Notes: a model not told the origin generated them from the sequence alone. A stretch of 64,000 nucleotides of DNA from Anagrus nilaparvatae (GCA_022575985.1 JAKSXM010000277.1:1426001-1490000); one strand, 5' to 3'. Positions 1 to 12,577 are shown, counted from the stretch's first letter. Program-made: numbers and translations.

Positions 1-499
1 ATGATTATTGCAAAGAGGAAGAAAATTGTTTTTTTTTTTTTAAATTAATAAATTTTAAGTAAATAATAAATATTTTATTTCTTAAGTTTAACATCTAACT
101 AGCTGATTGGCCTCGCGATGCTCGGCTTAACCAAATAAAAACTCTTGTGCATTAATTTTTTTATATTTTAATCATATTTAGTTAATCATAATAAATTTAA
201 TCATACGTGATTTAAATGCAATTTAATTTTATTTAAAAATGAATGAGAACAAAATTAATTTTATACTTCTAAAATAAACAAAAAAATTTTATAATTCATA
301 TTAAGAAAAAGTTACATGATTATTTATAAATATTTATAACTAATGAGGTATATTTTATAACATAAATAATTATTGATAATAAATAATAATTGAAAATAAA
401 ATATAGTGATATGCAGTTTTTTTAACAAAATTTGCAGTTTTTTTCATATTGTAGATAATTAATATTTAAATATTTTCTATTTTCATATTCATCACAACT

Positions 500-2096
500 G
501 ATATTGTAGACAATCAATATGAATTTTACTATAGAATGAAATTTTCATAATTTTTTATTGTTCATAAATAGGACAGGCGATATCCATTTCACTCTATGGT
601 GAAATATTTTAGCTTTTTCATAAATAAAACAGCCAGCTATATAGATTGAAAATTTTGAATTTTTTTCATAATATAGACAGCCAATATAAATTTTACTATA
701 GAGTGAAATTTTTATAACTTTTTATTTTTCAATTAATAGTACAGCCGATATCCATTTTACTCTATGGTGACATTTTTGGGATTTTCCATATATAAAACAA
801 CTAACAATATAGATTGAAATTTTTGCTGTTTTTTTATATTTTAGACAATCAATATGAATTTTACTCTGGAGTGAAATATTTATTATTTTTTTTTTTCATA
901 AATAGGACAGAAGATGTCCATTTTACTCTATAGTGAAATTTTTTGGATTTTTTCATATATAAAACAGTCAACAATATAGATTGAAATTTTTTCAGTTTTT
1001 TCATATTGTAGACAATCAATATGAATTTTACTATCGAGTGAAACTTTTATAATATTTTTTATAAACTTTTATAATTTTTATAATGTTTTCATAAATAGGA
1101 CAGCCGATATCCATTATACTCTATATATGGTGAAATTTTTGAGTTTTTTCATATACAAAACAACTAACATTATAGATTGAAATTTTTGCTGTTTTTTTAT
1201 ATTGCAGAGAATCAATATTAATTTTACTCTAGAGTGAAATATTTATGATTTTGGTTCCTCATAGAGGACCCATTGTTTTAGGTGAAATTTTAATTTCTGA
1301 TTTTTTGACATATACGCACGTTTTGAGACCTCAGGATTCTAAAAAACCAGTTTTTAAAAAAATTAAATATGTGTGGTGTGAGTGTACGTATGTATGTATG
1401 TATGTAGCACTGTCACCGGTGATATTTCACAACCAGTATCACATTAAGACCTATTTTTTTTATAAAATTTTTTTCACCAAAAAATCTCCAGGTATTTTTT
1501 TTTTTTTTTTAATTTGGATGTAATACCTCATTTTTATCCATGCAAGTAAATTTTTGTAGTATTTTCATATTGTAAACAGCTAATATGAACTTTACTATAC
1601 AATTAAATTTTTAAAATTTTTGTTTTTTTTATTCTTAGGACTGCCGATACCTATCTTATTTCATAATGAAATTTTTTGAGTTTTTTCATATATAAATAGC
1701 CGACAATATACATGGTGAATTTTTTAGTTTTCTCATATTGTATACCGCCAATACAATATGAATTTTACTATACAGTTAAATATTTCTAATTTTTTTTTCA
1801 TTCTTAGGACTGCCGATATCTATATTATTACATCGTGTAATTTTTTTAATTTTTCATATACAAAATAGCCAGAAATATAGATTGAAATTTTTGTAGTTTT
1901 TTCATTTTGTAAACCGCCAATATGAATTTTACTATACAGTTAAATATTTCTAATTTTTTTTTCATTCTTAGGACTGCCGATATCTATATTATTACAACGT
2001 GAAATTTTTTTAATTTTTTATATACAAAATAGCCAGAAATATAGATTGAAATTTTTGTAGTTTTTTCATATTGTAAACAGCTAATATGAATTTTAC
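500..2096 (+). repeat. ~165-bp tandem array in copy 1
   Basis: The phrase around GACAATCAATATGAATTTTA recurs near 509, 672, 844, 1010 and 1207, roughly every 160-200 bp. It alternates with a second phrase (CAGCCGATATCCATTTTACT) on the same period. Beyond about 1550 a shorter variant continues, with GGACTGCCGATATCTATATT as its landmark. A GTAT microsatellite lies at about 1388-1404. No gene was seen in this stretch; the 92-residue frame at 1245 is low complexity. Confidence 0.8.
2092..2096. repeat. Target-site duplication (left), TTTAC
   Basis: TTTAC directly precedes the left LTR and is repeated at 7319-7323 directly after the right LTR. The uninterrupted copy of the host repeat has a single TTTAC at the matching place. 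A 5-bp duplication is usual for Ty1/copia integration. Confidence 0.9.
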
Positions 2097-2476
2097 TATT
2101 GTGGATAAATTGGCAGGTTATGAAATAAATAGTCAATGGTTAACTTTAATATAAATGTGCACTTTCTTTATTAATTATACCGGTATACTAAAATATAATA
2201 AGTTAGACCTATATACATAAATACATGAAAATATATACAATACTTATAACACGCGGTGTAATGGCGGTTAATAGTCAGACTGTTAATCAACGCGCACGAC
2301 GTGCTAACTCGTGAAGAGGCGACGACAGAGTGACCGAGCACGCTGCACTACTCTGCTCTCCCGTATCATATCTTTCACACACATATACGCGATATGAGAA
2401 ATACATGCTGTCCGCGAAAAAGAGATAGACATATTCTGTACTACAGAAAAAGAGACAGAAGATATAAAAACCAATA
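2097..2476 (-). repeat. 3' LTR of the copia element
   Basis: This 380-bp repeat is bounded by TATTG/CAATA inverted termini. It differs from 6939-7318 by two substitutions (around 2200 and 2345, seen as GACCT/GGCCT and CTCTCC/CTTTCC). The open frame at 2287-2535 is an LTR shadow that recurs at 7129-7356 and is not a gene. Confidence 0.93.
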
Positions 2477-2493
2477 CTCTCCCTTTTTGAATA
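2477..2493 (-). other. Polypurine tract of the copia element
   Basis: Read on the minus strand, AAAAAGGGAGAG lies immediately upstream of the 3' LTR start. This is the expected place and composition of the plus-strand primer of an LTR element. Confidence 0.65.
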
Positions 2494-2668
2494 TCGCGTA
2501 AATAATTTTAGAAATGAATCTATTATTTTTAACATATTAAGAACTTCAAATGTTTAAGTAGAGTTTAGTTATAAAATTTTTAATTTACAAACAATATTTT
2601 AAATTTATTAATAAACTTTTGAAGTTCTAAACTATCATACATTTTAAATTTTATTACATTAATATGGA

Positions 2669-5600
2669 TTAGAGTTTAATTACATTCAATCTGTTTGTTA
2701 AGTATTCTAGCCTACTTCTAGGTAAGGATTTTGTTAAAATATCTGCTAGCTGGTCATCTGTTCTAACATATTCTAATAATATTTCTCCACGTTCATACTT
2801 TTCTCGAATAAAATGAAATCGGACATCGATGTGTTTGGTACGCTTATGAAATTCAGGATTTTTAATAAGTTTTATTGCACTTTGATTATCTATTTTTAAC
2901 TTTATCCTCTCACATCGATATCCTATTTCCTTTAAAAATTGATTATACCAGCTAGCTTCTTTACTTGCCTCACTGGCAGAGACATATTCAGACTCGGTTG
3001 TGCTAACTGTGACCATCCGTTGTCTTTGGGAGCACCATGATATGGGTCCCTCGGACATTACAAAAACATATCCAGTAGTTGATCTACGAGTATTTATATC
3101 AGCAGCATAATCTGCGTCACAGTAGCCTGTTATCAATGATTCGTTAATGTGCCTGCCATCATATTTTATACCATGATTTGGAGTACCGATCACATATCTT
3201 AAAATTCTTTTAGCTGCATTATAATGGGATTCATCAAAACAATTTAGAAAACGACTCAGATAACTAACACAGTATGTTATATCAGGCCTAGTAACTGATG
3301 ACAGAAACATTAACGAACCTATGATTTCACGAAAAGGAACACTTTCATCACATTCTAAAGCACGCTCGAGTTGCATTCCAGCATCCATCGGAGCATATAC
3401 AGAATTTGCCTCATTCATACCGAATCTATTTTTAATTTTAACAATATAATTGTGTTGGTGAATTAAAATTTCTTTTCTTAACCTATTTCGCTCTATTTGC
3501 ATACCAACAAAAATTTTAGGATCGGAAACACTAATTTCAAATTTTTTATTTACATGGTTTATAACAAGATCGACAGCATTGGCTGACTTTGACATAACAA
3601 GTCCATCATCTACGAATAACAAAACATAAACACGCATACCATTAACATTTCCTATATAAAGAGATTTATCAGAATTACAGAGTTTGAAATTTAACTTAGA
3701 CATATGTTGTACAAAAGTTTCGTACCAACACCTAGAGGCTTGTTTTAAGCCGTATAGAGCCTTATTTAGCTTACAAACGTATTTCACTTCACTTTTAGCA
3801 CTGTTTTTTACACTATTTTTATTCACTACACTAAGACCTTCAGGTATTTTCATATATACTTGTTCTTGCAGATTACCATGTAGAAAAGCAGTCTTTACAT
3901 CAAATTGTTGTATTTCAAAATCTTCTTTTGCTGCTAGTGCCAACATAAATCGTAAGGTTTCATATCTTACTACTGGAGAAAAAGTTTCTTCGAAGTCTAT
4001 GCCATGTATTTGTTTGAAACCTCGGGCACATAGTCGAGCTTTATATCTGTTGTCCTGTTTGATTTTAAAAACCCATTTCGAGTCTATCGGTGTACAATTT
4101 ACTGGCATTTATACTATAGACCAAGTCTCGTTCTTTTGGTGTGCTTGAAGCTCTTCTTCTATAGCTTTGCTCCATTTTTCTTAATCAGGACCACTTATGG
4201 CTTCTCTATAGTTTATAGGTTCATTTACTTCGGCTACACATAATACAGGTTGTTCTGGGTCATTTTCTTCATCAGCATCATTTGTTGTTTGCCTAGACTT
4301 GTTACTTCTATTCATTAGGAAATCATCATAATAACTTGGTGCTTTTAAAGATGACCTGTCCCTTAATTTACGAGAATTATTTTCAAGTGTTTCTACTGCG
4401 CCTGTTTCTTCTCTGTTTTGTTCTAATTCAAGTATTGACTCTTTATTCAGTGCAGTACCCTCATCATTATTGGTTTGCTGTAACGTCGAGTTGCTATCAT
4501 TAATTTCTATATTAATTAAATCTCTTGTATTGAGATTATCAAAACATTTATTATTTTCAGAAAAAGTGACATGCCTCGATTCAAATATTTTCTTTTTTAA
4601 AGAATCATACAACCTGTAAACTTTTGTTTCTTCTCGATACCCAACAAGTACAGCTTTGGTTGCAGTTAAATCAAGTTTAGTCCTGAGACCTTTTGGGATG
4701 TAAGAATAAGCCCTTGAACCAATTGCTCGAAGGTGTTTTACAGATGGTTTTCTTCTTGCCCATAATTCATAAGGTGTTACATTAGGATTTCTTGTAGTTG
4801 GTCTGCGATTTTGAAGATATACAGCTGTGTGAACGGCCTCTGCCCATAAAAACATTGGAAGATTACCAGAGTGCATGATAGCTCTCGCTGCTTCAACAAT
4901 TGACCTGTTTTCTCTTTCCGATCTACCATTCATTTCAGGAGAATAGGGCGCAGTCTTTTGATGAACTATGCCTCTTTGCGAATAATATGATTCTAATGCC
5001 TCGTTGCAATACTCTCCACCATTGTCACTTCTGATTGTACCTATGGAACATTTAAATTTATTAAAAACTAGTTTTTCAAACTTTACCATTTCTTCATAAA
5101 CGTCATTTTTGTGTCTTAAAAATTTTACGAATTTGTAGTTGGTGGCATCATCTTTAATGAGTAGAAAGTATCTTGCCCCACCCATTGATTCTATCTTCAT
5201 AGGTCCACATAGGTCTGTATGGAACATTTCTCCTGGCTTCGTTACGAACTGCCTCTCCTCGAACTTTTGAAAAGGTTGACGATGAGCTTTTGCTAAATGA
5301 CAGGATTCACAATCGAATAGTTCATGAATATTTATTGCCAGTCCGTTAACTACTTTCTTCTTTTCCATGTCGAACATCAGCTTACTGTTAATATGGCCTA
5401 GTCTTTCATGCCAAATTTTTGCACTAGATAAAGTAACATTTACCACGGGGTGTTCAACTGCTTGAATCATGAGCCTGTACGTATTATTCTTTTGTCTTAC
5501 ACCTTTTATCAGTACTTTGTTTCCACGTCGAATATAAACTTTATCTTCTTCAAACAATACATTAAAACCTCTTCCAGGTGAAGTTAGAACACCAACTGAT

Positions 5601-6787
5601 AATAAGTTCTTTCTGAGCTTAGGTACATATAACACATCTCCTATATTCATTGATTTAGATTCTTTATTTTCACTGTTTTTAATTAAAACTGTTCCAGTAC
5701 CTTTGATATCACATAAGCCATCATCACCTAACTTTATTTGACCACCACTTGAACATACTAGATTTGGGAGCCAATCACGTCGAAAAGTCACGTGACGCGA
5801 TGCACCACTATCTATTAACCACACGTCATCACTTTTAACTCCAAAAGTATCTGATTCAGCGCTACAAACTTCTGCGCATAGCAACTCAATTTCGCCCTCT
5901 TCATTTTCTTTATTATCATAACGACGGTTGCTATTGTGGTGGTGGTTGAATCGTCTTCCCCTCCCACGTCGACTTTTACCTCTATTTGATCTACAATATC
6001 TTGCAATGTGACCACTCTTTTTACAAATATAACAAGTGCGCGAATCTTTACCTTTTTCACCATTTTGATTTTCTTTCTCTTTTTGCTTGTTATCAACTTG
6101 TCTTTGTCCATAACTATTAAAATTGTTGGGAGTGGATTTCCGGTGATGATCAGAAACATAAAATGCCGTCGCTTCCTCTTCCTTTTTTGTTAATTTTGAC
6201 TCTTCTTTTAGCAATCTTTCTTCTAACAATGCAATATTTTGCTTGGTTGAATCAACACTATCCCATGCTGACACAAATGCGTCAAATTTTGATGGTAGCC
6301 CACCTAAAATTTTTGCCATTAAGGATGTATGTGAAACTTTTTCTCCGATGTCTTCTAGGGACTGTACTAAATTTCTTAAACGCGTGACATACTTGATTAC
6401 TGATTCACTACTATCCATTCGAAGCTCCAAAAATCTTTGCATTAACACCATTTTACTTGTTTCAGATTTTTGTTCATGTTGTCGACTTAATCGGTCCCAT
6501 ATTTCTTTTGAATTTTCACATGTGACAATATCTTCACAGATGGAATCCTCCATTGCAGCCATTAATAAATACATGGCTCTTGCGTCATCCTTGCATCATT
6601 TTGTCTTCGAGTCAGTAAAAGCTTTTTCATCTTCTTGCCTTTCCGGTGCTACAGGAATTTTTATTTCTCCAGTCACATGTCCATATAAACCTTGAGATAT
6701 TAACAACATGCGCATTTGAGCTTTCCACACTTGGTAATTTGAGGAGCCAAGTTTCCTCATCTGACTTGAAAAACTACTTTCGGCCAT
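2669..6787 (-). pseudogene. gag-pol: copia-type gag-pol polyprotein, broken by three nonsense codons
   Basis: One reading frame of 1372 positions starts at ATG 6787 and ends at the stop at 2669. It stays in the same frame throughout but is interrupted by TGA at 6596-6598, TAA at 4181-4183 and TAA at 4109-4111. Recognisable domains by position are: Gag N-terminus (1-63); CCHC knuckle C-Y-I-C-x4-H-x4-C (about 252); aspartic protease D-S-G-A (about 326); integrase with its H-H-C-C zinc finger from about 459, then DDE core with HTDLCGPM and SDNGGEYC; reverse transcriptase with FVDDGLVM (about 1058); and RNase H with GYCDADYA and STTESEY. These families replicate an LTR element through an RNA intermediate in virus-like particles. 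There are no frameshifts, which fits very recent inactivation or readthrough-independent mobilisation by other copies. Confidence 0.93.
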
Positions 6788-6913
6788 TATAAAAAAATTT
6801 TAAAAACACGTGCACGAACAAAAAAAATTTTTTTTTTATTTTTAATAAATTTTTAAATTACACAGGTTTTTAGTTTAATTTCACAACACCAAAAAAAAAA
6901 ATGATTAATTAAT

Positions 6914-6938
6914 TAGAAGCGATTTGGGCCGCATAACC
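6914..6938 (-). other. Primer-binding-like site, initiator tRNA-Met type
   Basis: Read on the minus strand, the bases just inside the 5' LTR are GGTTATGCGGCCCAAATCG. Drosophila copia has a very similar GGTTATGGGCCC site that pairs with an internal fragment of initiator tRNA-Met. The position directly abuts the LTR end CAATA. Confidence 0.65.
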
Positions 6939-7318
6939 TATTGTGGATAAATTGGCAGGTTATGAAATAAATAGTCAATGGTTAACTTTAATATAAATGT
7001 GCACTTTCTTTATTAATTATACCGGTATACTAAAATATAATAAGTTAGGCCTATATACATAAATACATGAAAATATATACAATACTTATAACACGCGGTG
7101 TAATGGCGGTTAATAGTCAGACTGTTAATCAACGCGCACGACGTGCTAACTCGTGAAGAGGCGACGACAGAGTGACCGAGCACGCTGCACTACTCTGCTT
7201 TCCCGTATCATATCTTTCACACACATATACGCGATATGAGAAATACATGCTGTCCGCGAAAAAGAGATAGACATATTCTGTACTACAGAAAAAGAGACAG
7301 AAGATATAAAAACCAATA
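6939..7318 (-). repeat. 5' LTR of the copia element
   Basis: This is the 380-bp partner of 2097-2476 with the same TATTG/CAATA termini. On the minus strand it would carry the promoter. TATAAA lies within the shared LTR sequence, but its role is not proven here. Confidence 0.93.
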
Positions 7319-7323
7319 TTTAC
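7319..7323. repeat. Target-site duplication (right), TTTAC
   Basis: Matches 2092-2096. The host repeat resumes immediately afterwards with the same phrase as in the uninterrupted copy near 22,870. Confidence 0.9.
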
Positions 7324-7527
7324 TATATAGTTAAATATTTCTAATTTTTTTTTCATTCTTAGGACTGCCGATATCTATATTATTACATCGTGAAATTTTT
7401 TTAATTTTTCATATACAAAATAGCCAGAAACATAGATTGAAATTTTTGTAGTTTTTTCATATTGTAAATAGCTAATATGAATTTTACTATATAGCTAAAT
7501 TAAAAAAATTTTTATTTTTTTCATTCT

Positions 7528-7974
7528 TAAAGATGTTGCTCACCTTTTTTGTTTGAGTACAGATTTTAATAAAAGTTGGTATATAACAAGAAAGCATATT
7601 AAAAAATACATATTTAAAATTAGAAGATCCTAGGGTGATTCCTTCATTATTAAATAATTAAAAATAATTTTGCTTTTTCAAGCATCTTATGCACGTGATT
7701 CTTATGGGACGACATTTTACAATAAAAAATTAAAGTATTTTTTTAGTACAGTTTTTGATAAAAAAATTATAACATATAAAAAACATATCGTAGAATATAA
7801 TTATTCAATTTATTTTAGACTAGGGTGGTTTGTTTATAACGAAAATTTTATTTATTTAACAATGCTGTCCTATAATTGTGCGCGCGCAAGGTTCTCGCTT
7901 CTATAGTAATATGATAGAAAGAGAGAGTAATAGTTTCTTATGTCTATTATCCCCAGCTTGGTAGTTATCATCCT
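7528..7974. mobile_element. ~447-bp insertion absent from copy 2
   Basis: The two copies of the host repeat match up to TTCATTCTTAA (7528 here, about 22,905 in copy 2) and resume at CTTAAGACTGCCGATAAC. CTTAA is present on both sides here but only once in copy 2, consistent with a short target duplication. The insert contains a CGCGCGC-rich patch near 7880 and a poor-quality frame at 7670-7906 without a recognisable domain. The inner ends TGTTGC and TTATCA resemble LTR tips, so a solo LTR is possible. The class is unresolved. Confidence 0.6.
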
Positions 7975-8204
7975 TAAGACTGCCGATAACTATTTTATTT
8001 CATAGTGAAATTTTTTGAGTTTTTTCATATATCAAATAGCCGACAATATAGATTGAAATTTTTGTAGTTTTTTCATATTGTAAACTGACAATATGAATTT
8101 TACTATACAGTTAAATTCTTAAAATTTTTGTTTTTTTCTATTATTCTTAGGACTGCCAATGTCCATATTATTTCATATCCAAATTTTTAAGTCATTTCAT
8201 ATAT

Positions 8205-8480
8205 AAAATAAAAGAGTTTCGGGGCAAATTACTCCTTGGAAAAAATGCTATCTTTTTTAATTTTAGCTCACGGCACAGAGTTACAACTGTTTAAAGCTAA
8301 GAAGTACAAAATTTAAAAAGTCAAAAATTGCTCATTTTCATCACTTCATATATTAAAATGGTTTGTATTAAAATACAAAAACCAAAATGCTTTGTTTTTA
8401 TTAAACGCATTTCTAAAGCCGCTTTTTTTTTTGTTTTTTATTTAATGTATTCATTAAAAAGAAATAGCAAAAAAAAGACT
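8205..8480 (+). repeat. Conserved ~275-bp block B, forward copy 1
   Basis: The block opens with GGGGCAAATTACTCCTTGGA and ends near an A-rich stretch before GACTTAGAGTCCG. It recurs forward at about 23,152-23,425 and inverted at about 10,795-11,075 and 31,310-31,615. No open frame is conserved among the four copies, so it looks like non-coding repeat sequence. Confidence 0.8.
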
Positions 8481-8489
8481 TAGAGTCCG

Positions 8490-10400
8490 ATTTATTGAGT
8501 TATTGGGTTTATTCATTGAAATAATAGTATTGAATTTAGCAGAAACTATACTTAACTTTAATTTTTTTTTCTAAAACAATCCTGTTTTATAGAAATGTTG
8601 TAATTCCAATTGTTTTTATGCAATATTAGCATTAAATTATTAGTATTGAATTTAGAAAAATATACTCAACTTAAATGTTTTCGAATATTGTCCGGTTTTA
8701 TAGAAATCTTGTAATCTCAAATATTTTTATGCTATGATAGCATTGAAATATATGTCTTAAATTTAGCAAAATGTACCCCACTTTCAATTTTTTCAAATGA
8801 TAGCCTGTTTTTTAGAACAGTTGTAATTTCAATTGTATTGAAATATTAGTAATTAATTTAGCAGAAACTATACCTCACTTTAGTTTTATTTCGAAAAGTT
8901 TCCTTTTTTATAGAAAAGTTGTAATTTCAATCGTTTTTATGCAATAATAGTATGCAATAATGATATATTATAGTATTGAATTTATCAAAATATACCCAAC
9001 TTAAATGTTTTTGAATTCCGTCGTGTTTTATAGAAATGTTGTAATTTCAAATGTTTTTATGCAATGATAGCATTGAAATATCAGTATTGAATTTAGCAAA
9101 ATATACCCAACTTAAAAGTTATCAAATATTGTCCTGTTTTATGGAAATCTTGTAATTTCAAATATTTTTCTGCAATGATAGCATTGAAATATTAGTATTG
9201 AATTTAACAGAAAACAGAAATTATACCCCTCTTTAATATTTTTTTCGTTAACAACTTAAGAAGATAAACTCATATTGATTGTCCACAATTTGAAAAACAA
9301 CTAGAAATTTTAATATATAATATTGTCAGGTGTATTATAGCAGAAACTATACGCTTTTCTATATATTTTTTGAATAGTGTCTCTTTTATATAAAAGTTGT
9401 AATTTAAAATTTATTTTTGCAATGATAGCATTGAAAATTTTTTATTGACTTTAGCAGAAACTATACGCCATTCTAAATTTTTTTCAATTAGTCGTCCTGT
9501 TTTATATAAAAGTTGCAACTTAAAATATTTTTGTGCAATGATTGCATTGAAATATTTTTATTGACTTTAGCAAAGACTATGTGCTATTCTAAATTTTTTT
9601 CGATTAGTGTCCTGTTTTATATAAAAGTTGGAATTTCAAATATTTTTATGCAATGACAGCATTTAATTTTTTTTTTTTTGATTTTAGCTGAAACTGTACA
9701 TCATTTAAAATTTTTTTCTAAAAGTCTCCTGTTTTATACAAAAGTTGTAATTATAAATATTTTTATGCAATGATTGTATTGAAATATTTTTGTAATCTCA
9801 AAAATTTTTATGCAATGATAGCATTGAAATTTTTTTATTGACTTTAGCTGAAACTGTATATCATTTAAAAATTTTTTCTAATAGTATCCTGTTTTATTTA
9901 AAAGTTGTAATTTCAAATATTTTTATGCAATGGTTGCATTGAAATATTTTTGTAATTTCAAATATTTTTATGCAATGATAGCATTGAAATTTTTTTATTG
10001 ACTTTAGCAGAAATTATACGCCATTCTAAATTTTTTTTTAATAGTCATACATTTTTATTGACTTAAGCAGAAACTATACGCCATTATAATTTTTTTTCTA
10101 ATAGTCTCCTGTTTTATAGAAAAGTTGGAATTTTAAATATTTTTATGCAATGATAGCATTTAAATTTTTTTTTTGACTTTAGCAGAAATCATACGCCATT
10201 CTAAATTTTTTTAAATAGTCTCCTGTTTTATACAAAATTTGTAATTATAAATATTTTTATGCAATGTTAGCATTTAAATTTTTTTTTTGATTTTAGCTGA
10301 AACTGTACGTCATTTAAAATTTTTTTCTAATAGTATCCTGTTTTATTTAAAAGTTGTAATTTTAAATATTTTTATGCAATGATTGCATTGAAATATTTCA
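8490..10400 (+). repeat. ~110-bp tandem array, copy 1
   Basis: About 17 diverged units each contain TATTGACTTTAGCAGAAACT, CCTGTTTTAT and TTTTATGCAATGATAGCATT in that order. Period is about 105-115 bp. Early units (8490-9240) are more diverged than later ones, suggesting recent local expansion toward the distal end. No gene was seen. Confidence 0.88.
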
Positions 10401-10435
10401 ATGTTAACATTACATAAAAAGATTTGAAGTCTAAA

Positions 10436-10790
10436 AAATAAAAGAAAAATAATTTGGATGTCGACAGTCCTAGTTATGAGAAAATAAAAACAAAAAATTT
10501 TTTAGATGTCGGCAGTCCTAGTTATGAAAAAATAAAAACAAAAAATTTTTTAGATGTCAGCAGTCCTAGTTATGAAAAAATAAAAAAAAAATTTTTTTAA
10601 GATGTCGGCAGTCCTAGTTATGAAAAAATAAAAAAAAAAAATTTTTAGATGTCAGCAGTCCTAGTTATGAGAAAATAAAAAAAATAAATAAATTTTTAGA
10701 TGTCGGCAGTCCTAGTTATGAAAAAATAAAAACAAAAAATTTTTTAGATGTCGGCAGTCCTAGTTATGAAAAAATAAAAAAAAAAAAAAA
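10436..10790 (+). repeat. ~47-bp tandem array, about 7 units
   Basis: The unit GATGTCGGCAGTCCTAGTTA plus an A-rich tail repeats about seven times with little divergence. It is the reverse complement of the GGACTGCCGATATC phrase in the array at 1600-2096, so this array is an inverted relative of that sub-repeat. Confidence 0.88.
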
Positions 10791-10794
10791 AAAT

Positions 10795-11360
10795 GTTTCT
10801 AAATAGTTTTTTTGCTATTTCTCTTCAATGAATGCATTAAATATAAAACTAAACAAAGTTCCTTTAGAAAATCTTTTACTAAATAGAATGCAACTGGGCA
10901 TTTTGATACAATCCATTTTAAGTTATCAAGTGGCGAAAAAGACAACTTTTTGAGTTTTTAAATTTAAACTACTTAGCTTCAAACCGTTGTAACTCCAAAC
11001 TGAGAACTCAAATTATAAAAAATAAAGAGATCATATCGATAGCATTTTTTCCAAGGAATAATATGCACTAAAGCTTATTTCGAAAAACCACTTAGATTTT
11101 GAGAAAAATCAGTTTTAGTAAAAAAAAATTAAATTTTTTTATGTTTTCGACCACTAACTTCTGAGATTGATATCTCAAAATCTATTGAATATTTTTTAAA
11201 AATAAAAAAATCGGATAGGGATATTTCCTTAAAGATTAATTTGAAACAACTTTCATGTATTTTCGTCCATACAGCTCTTCATAAATGAGTGCTGAATAAT
11301 ATTAAAAATAATCAATTTTTTCGATTATTTCATTTTAATATATATAGGATGATTAACTTC
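10795..11360 (-). repeat. Block B (inverted) followed by block D
   Basis: 10,795-11,075 is the inverted copy of block B. 11,080-11,360 (block D, with ACTAACTTCTGAGATTGATA) follows it here and also at 31,640-31,885, where the same order of 47-bp array, inverted B and D is found. No gene was seen. Confidence 0.75.
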
Positions 11361-12480
11361 TTATTTTGAAAATTAATGTATCAAATGTTACCTTGAAAAA
11401 CGGTTAACAAAATTTGTTAATTGAAAATAATTTGTTAATAAATTAATTTTAATTTAAAAAAAACTTTAAAATATCGTAGAAAGTAAAAAAAAAACTTAAT
11501 AACCAAAAAGTTAATAATTTATTAATTAATTTCGTTTTATAATTACTAAAATTCCTTGAATTAGTCTCTAGGATTCTTATTTTTACCGCCAATCATCTAA
11601 AAAATTATTTTTAAAAATTGAAAATTTTTGAACCTTGAATATTAAAAAAAAAATTTTTAATATTTCAAAAAATTTTTAACAAAAATTTAACTGAGTACGT
11701 ATAAATTATTACTAAATCAAGTAATACCAATTGCAATACTAAAGTTTTATCATATTTAGATAATACTTTACTTTTTCACCAAATTTTCAAAAAATTTTAT
11801 TGATCCCAAAAATCGTAAAAATTGAATATCTTCAAAAGTACGATAACTAACTCGCAAAATTATAGCCAATGTCCCCCACAGAAGTTTTGTTTTTATTATA
11901 ACACCTCATCATAAAACACACAGGCCCAAAGGCACACAAATAAAAAATGAAAAAAATTTTTTTTAATAGCTTCAAAAATATTTTATACAATTTTAAAGAT
12001 ACCTCCGTTTTGAATAAAAAATTAAGAGAATACGTATAAATTAGTTCCAAATCGAATACTTCAAATTTTTGACAGTAAAATTTGTCAATAGTCTCGAAGT
12101 ATTTCAATTTTTTTTTTAAATTTTTAAAATTTTATTAAGTTCAAAAACACTAAAAATTAAATATCTCAAAAATTATGATAGCTGAGCATAGAATCTATGG
12201 CCTTTGTCTCTCACAGACTTTATTTCTTTATTTTGACACCGGTTTCATGCCAATTGTTTCGACAGTTCTGGAGTCATTAGAGTACAGGCAAACAGTCAAA
12301 CAGACAAACAAACAAATAAATTTTTAAATATATATTGTATTAAGATATCTCAGTAATAAATTAAGGAAGCATCCTAATTTGACGAATCAGTAAATTAAAC
12401 AACTTAATCGAGGTATAGTTTCGATAATGGTATAGGTGTACGAATCTCACTCTGGCCTGCATGACAAACTTCATATAATA
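11361..12480. repeat. AT-rich gene-free DNA with a diverged ~300-bp tandem duplication
   Basis: 11,690-11,960 and 12,005-12,260 share the same order of phrases: GTACGTATAAATTA-like, a TTTTATT run, ATCTC/TTCAAAA, and CCC/CTCACAGA. They are old tandem copies. A (CAAA)n stretch lies at about 12,290-12,320. The 86-residue minus frame at 11,847-12,107 follows the repeat and shows no domain, so it is not called a gene. Confidence 0.55.
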
Positions 12481-12577
12481 TTACAACACATGATAAATAT
12501 TTATTTATAATGATTAATTAAAAATAAGGTTGTATTCTGCAATAAAACATTTGCCAAAACATTTAAAGGTTGATTTG

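Larger units (their letters stand above)
2097..7318 (-). mobile_element. Complete Ty1/copia-type LTR retrotransposon, 5222 bp
   Basis: The element has two 380-bp LTRs, a gag-pol frame on the minus strand, a primer-binding-like site next to the 5' LTR and a purine tract next to the 3' LTR. TTTAC is duplicated on both sides. Domain order is Gag with CCHC knuckle, protease, integrase, reverse transcriptase, RNase H, which is the copia order (integrase before RT). The LTRs differ at only two positions by eye, so the insertion is young. It is absent from the second copy of the host repeat, so it entered after that duplication. The coding frame carries three nonsense codons, so this copy is unlikely to be autonomous. 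Confidence 0.95.
98..10400. repeat. Copy 1 of a ~5-kb duplicated repeat unit (interrupted)
   Basis: From ACTAGCTGATTGGCCTCGCG at 98 onward, this stretch matches 21,116-26,150 almost base for base in the same orientation once two later insertions (2097-7318 and 7528-7974) are removed. The unit contains a leading AT-rich block, a ~165-bp tandem array, a conserved ~275-bp block (8205-8480) and a ~110-bp tandem array. The 3' limit near 10,400 is approximate because the tail arrays differ in copy number. No protein-coding gene belonging to the unit itself was seen. It may be a non-autonomous mobile element or a segmental duplication. Confidence 0.85.

Noticed and set aside
98..125. Helitron 3' end (CTAG followed by T on the minus strand)
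   Set aside because: Both copies fit CTRR-T, but the sequence before it does not form a convincing hairpin and no TC start was found.
2287..2535. 82-residue frame, recurring at 7129-7356
   Set aside because: It lies inside both LTRs and runs into flanking sequence; it is an LTR shadow, not a gene.
10436..10790. CRISPR-like array
   Set aside because: Units are contiguous with A-rich tails and no unique spacers; it is a eukaryotic minisatellite.
11847..12107. 86-residue minus-strand frame
   Set aside because: It overlaps an old tandem duplication and has low-complexity composition with no motif.
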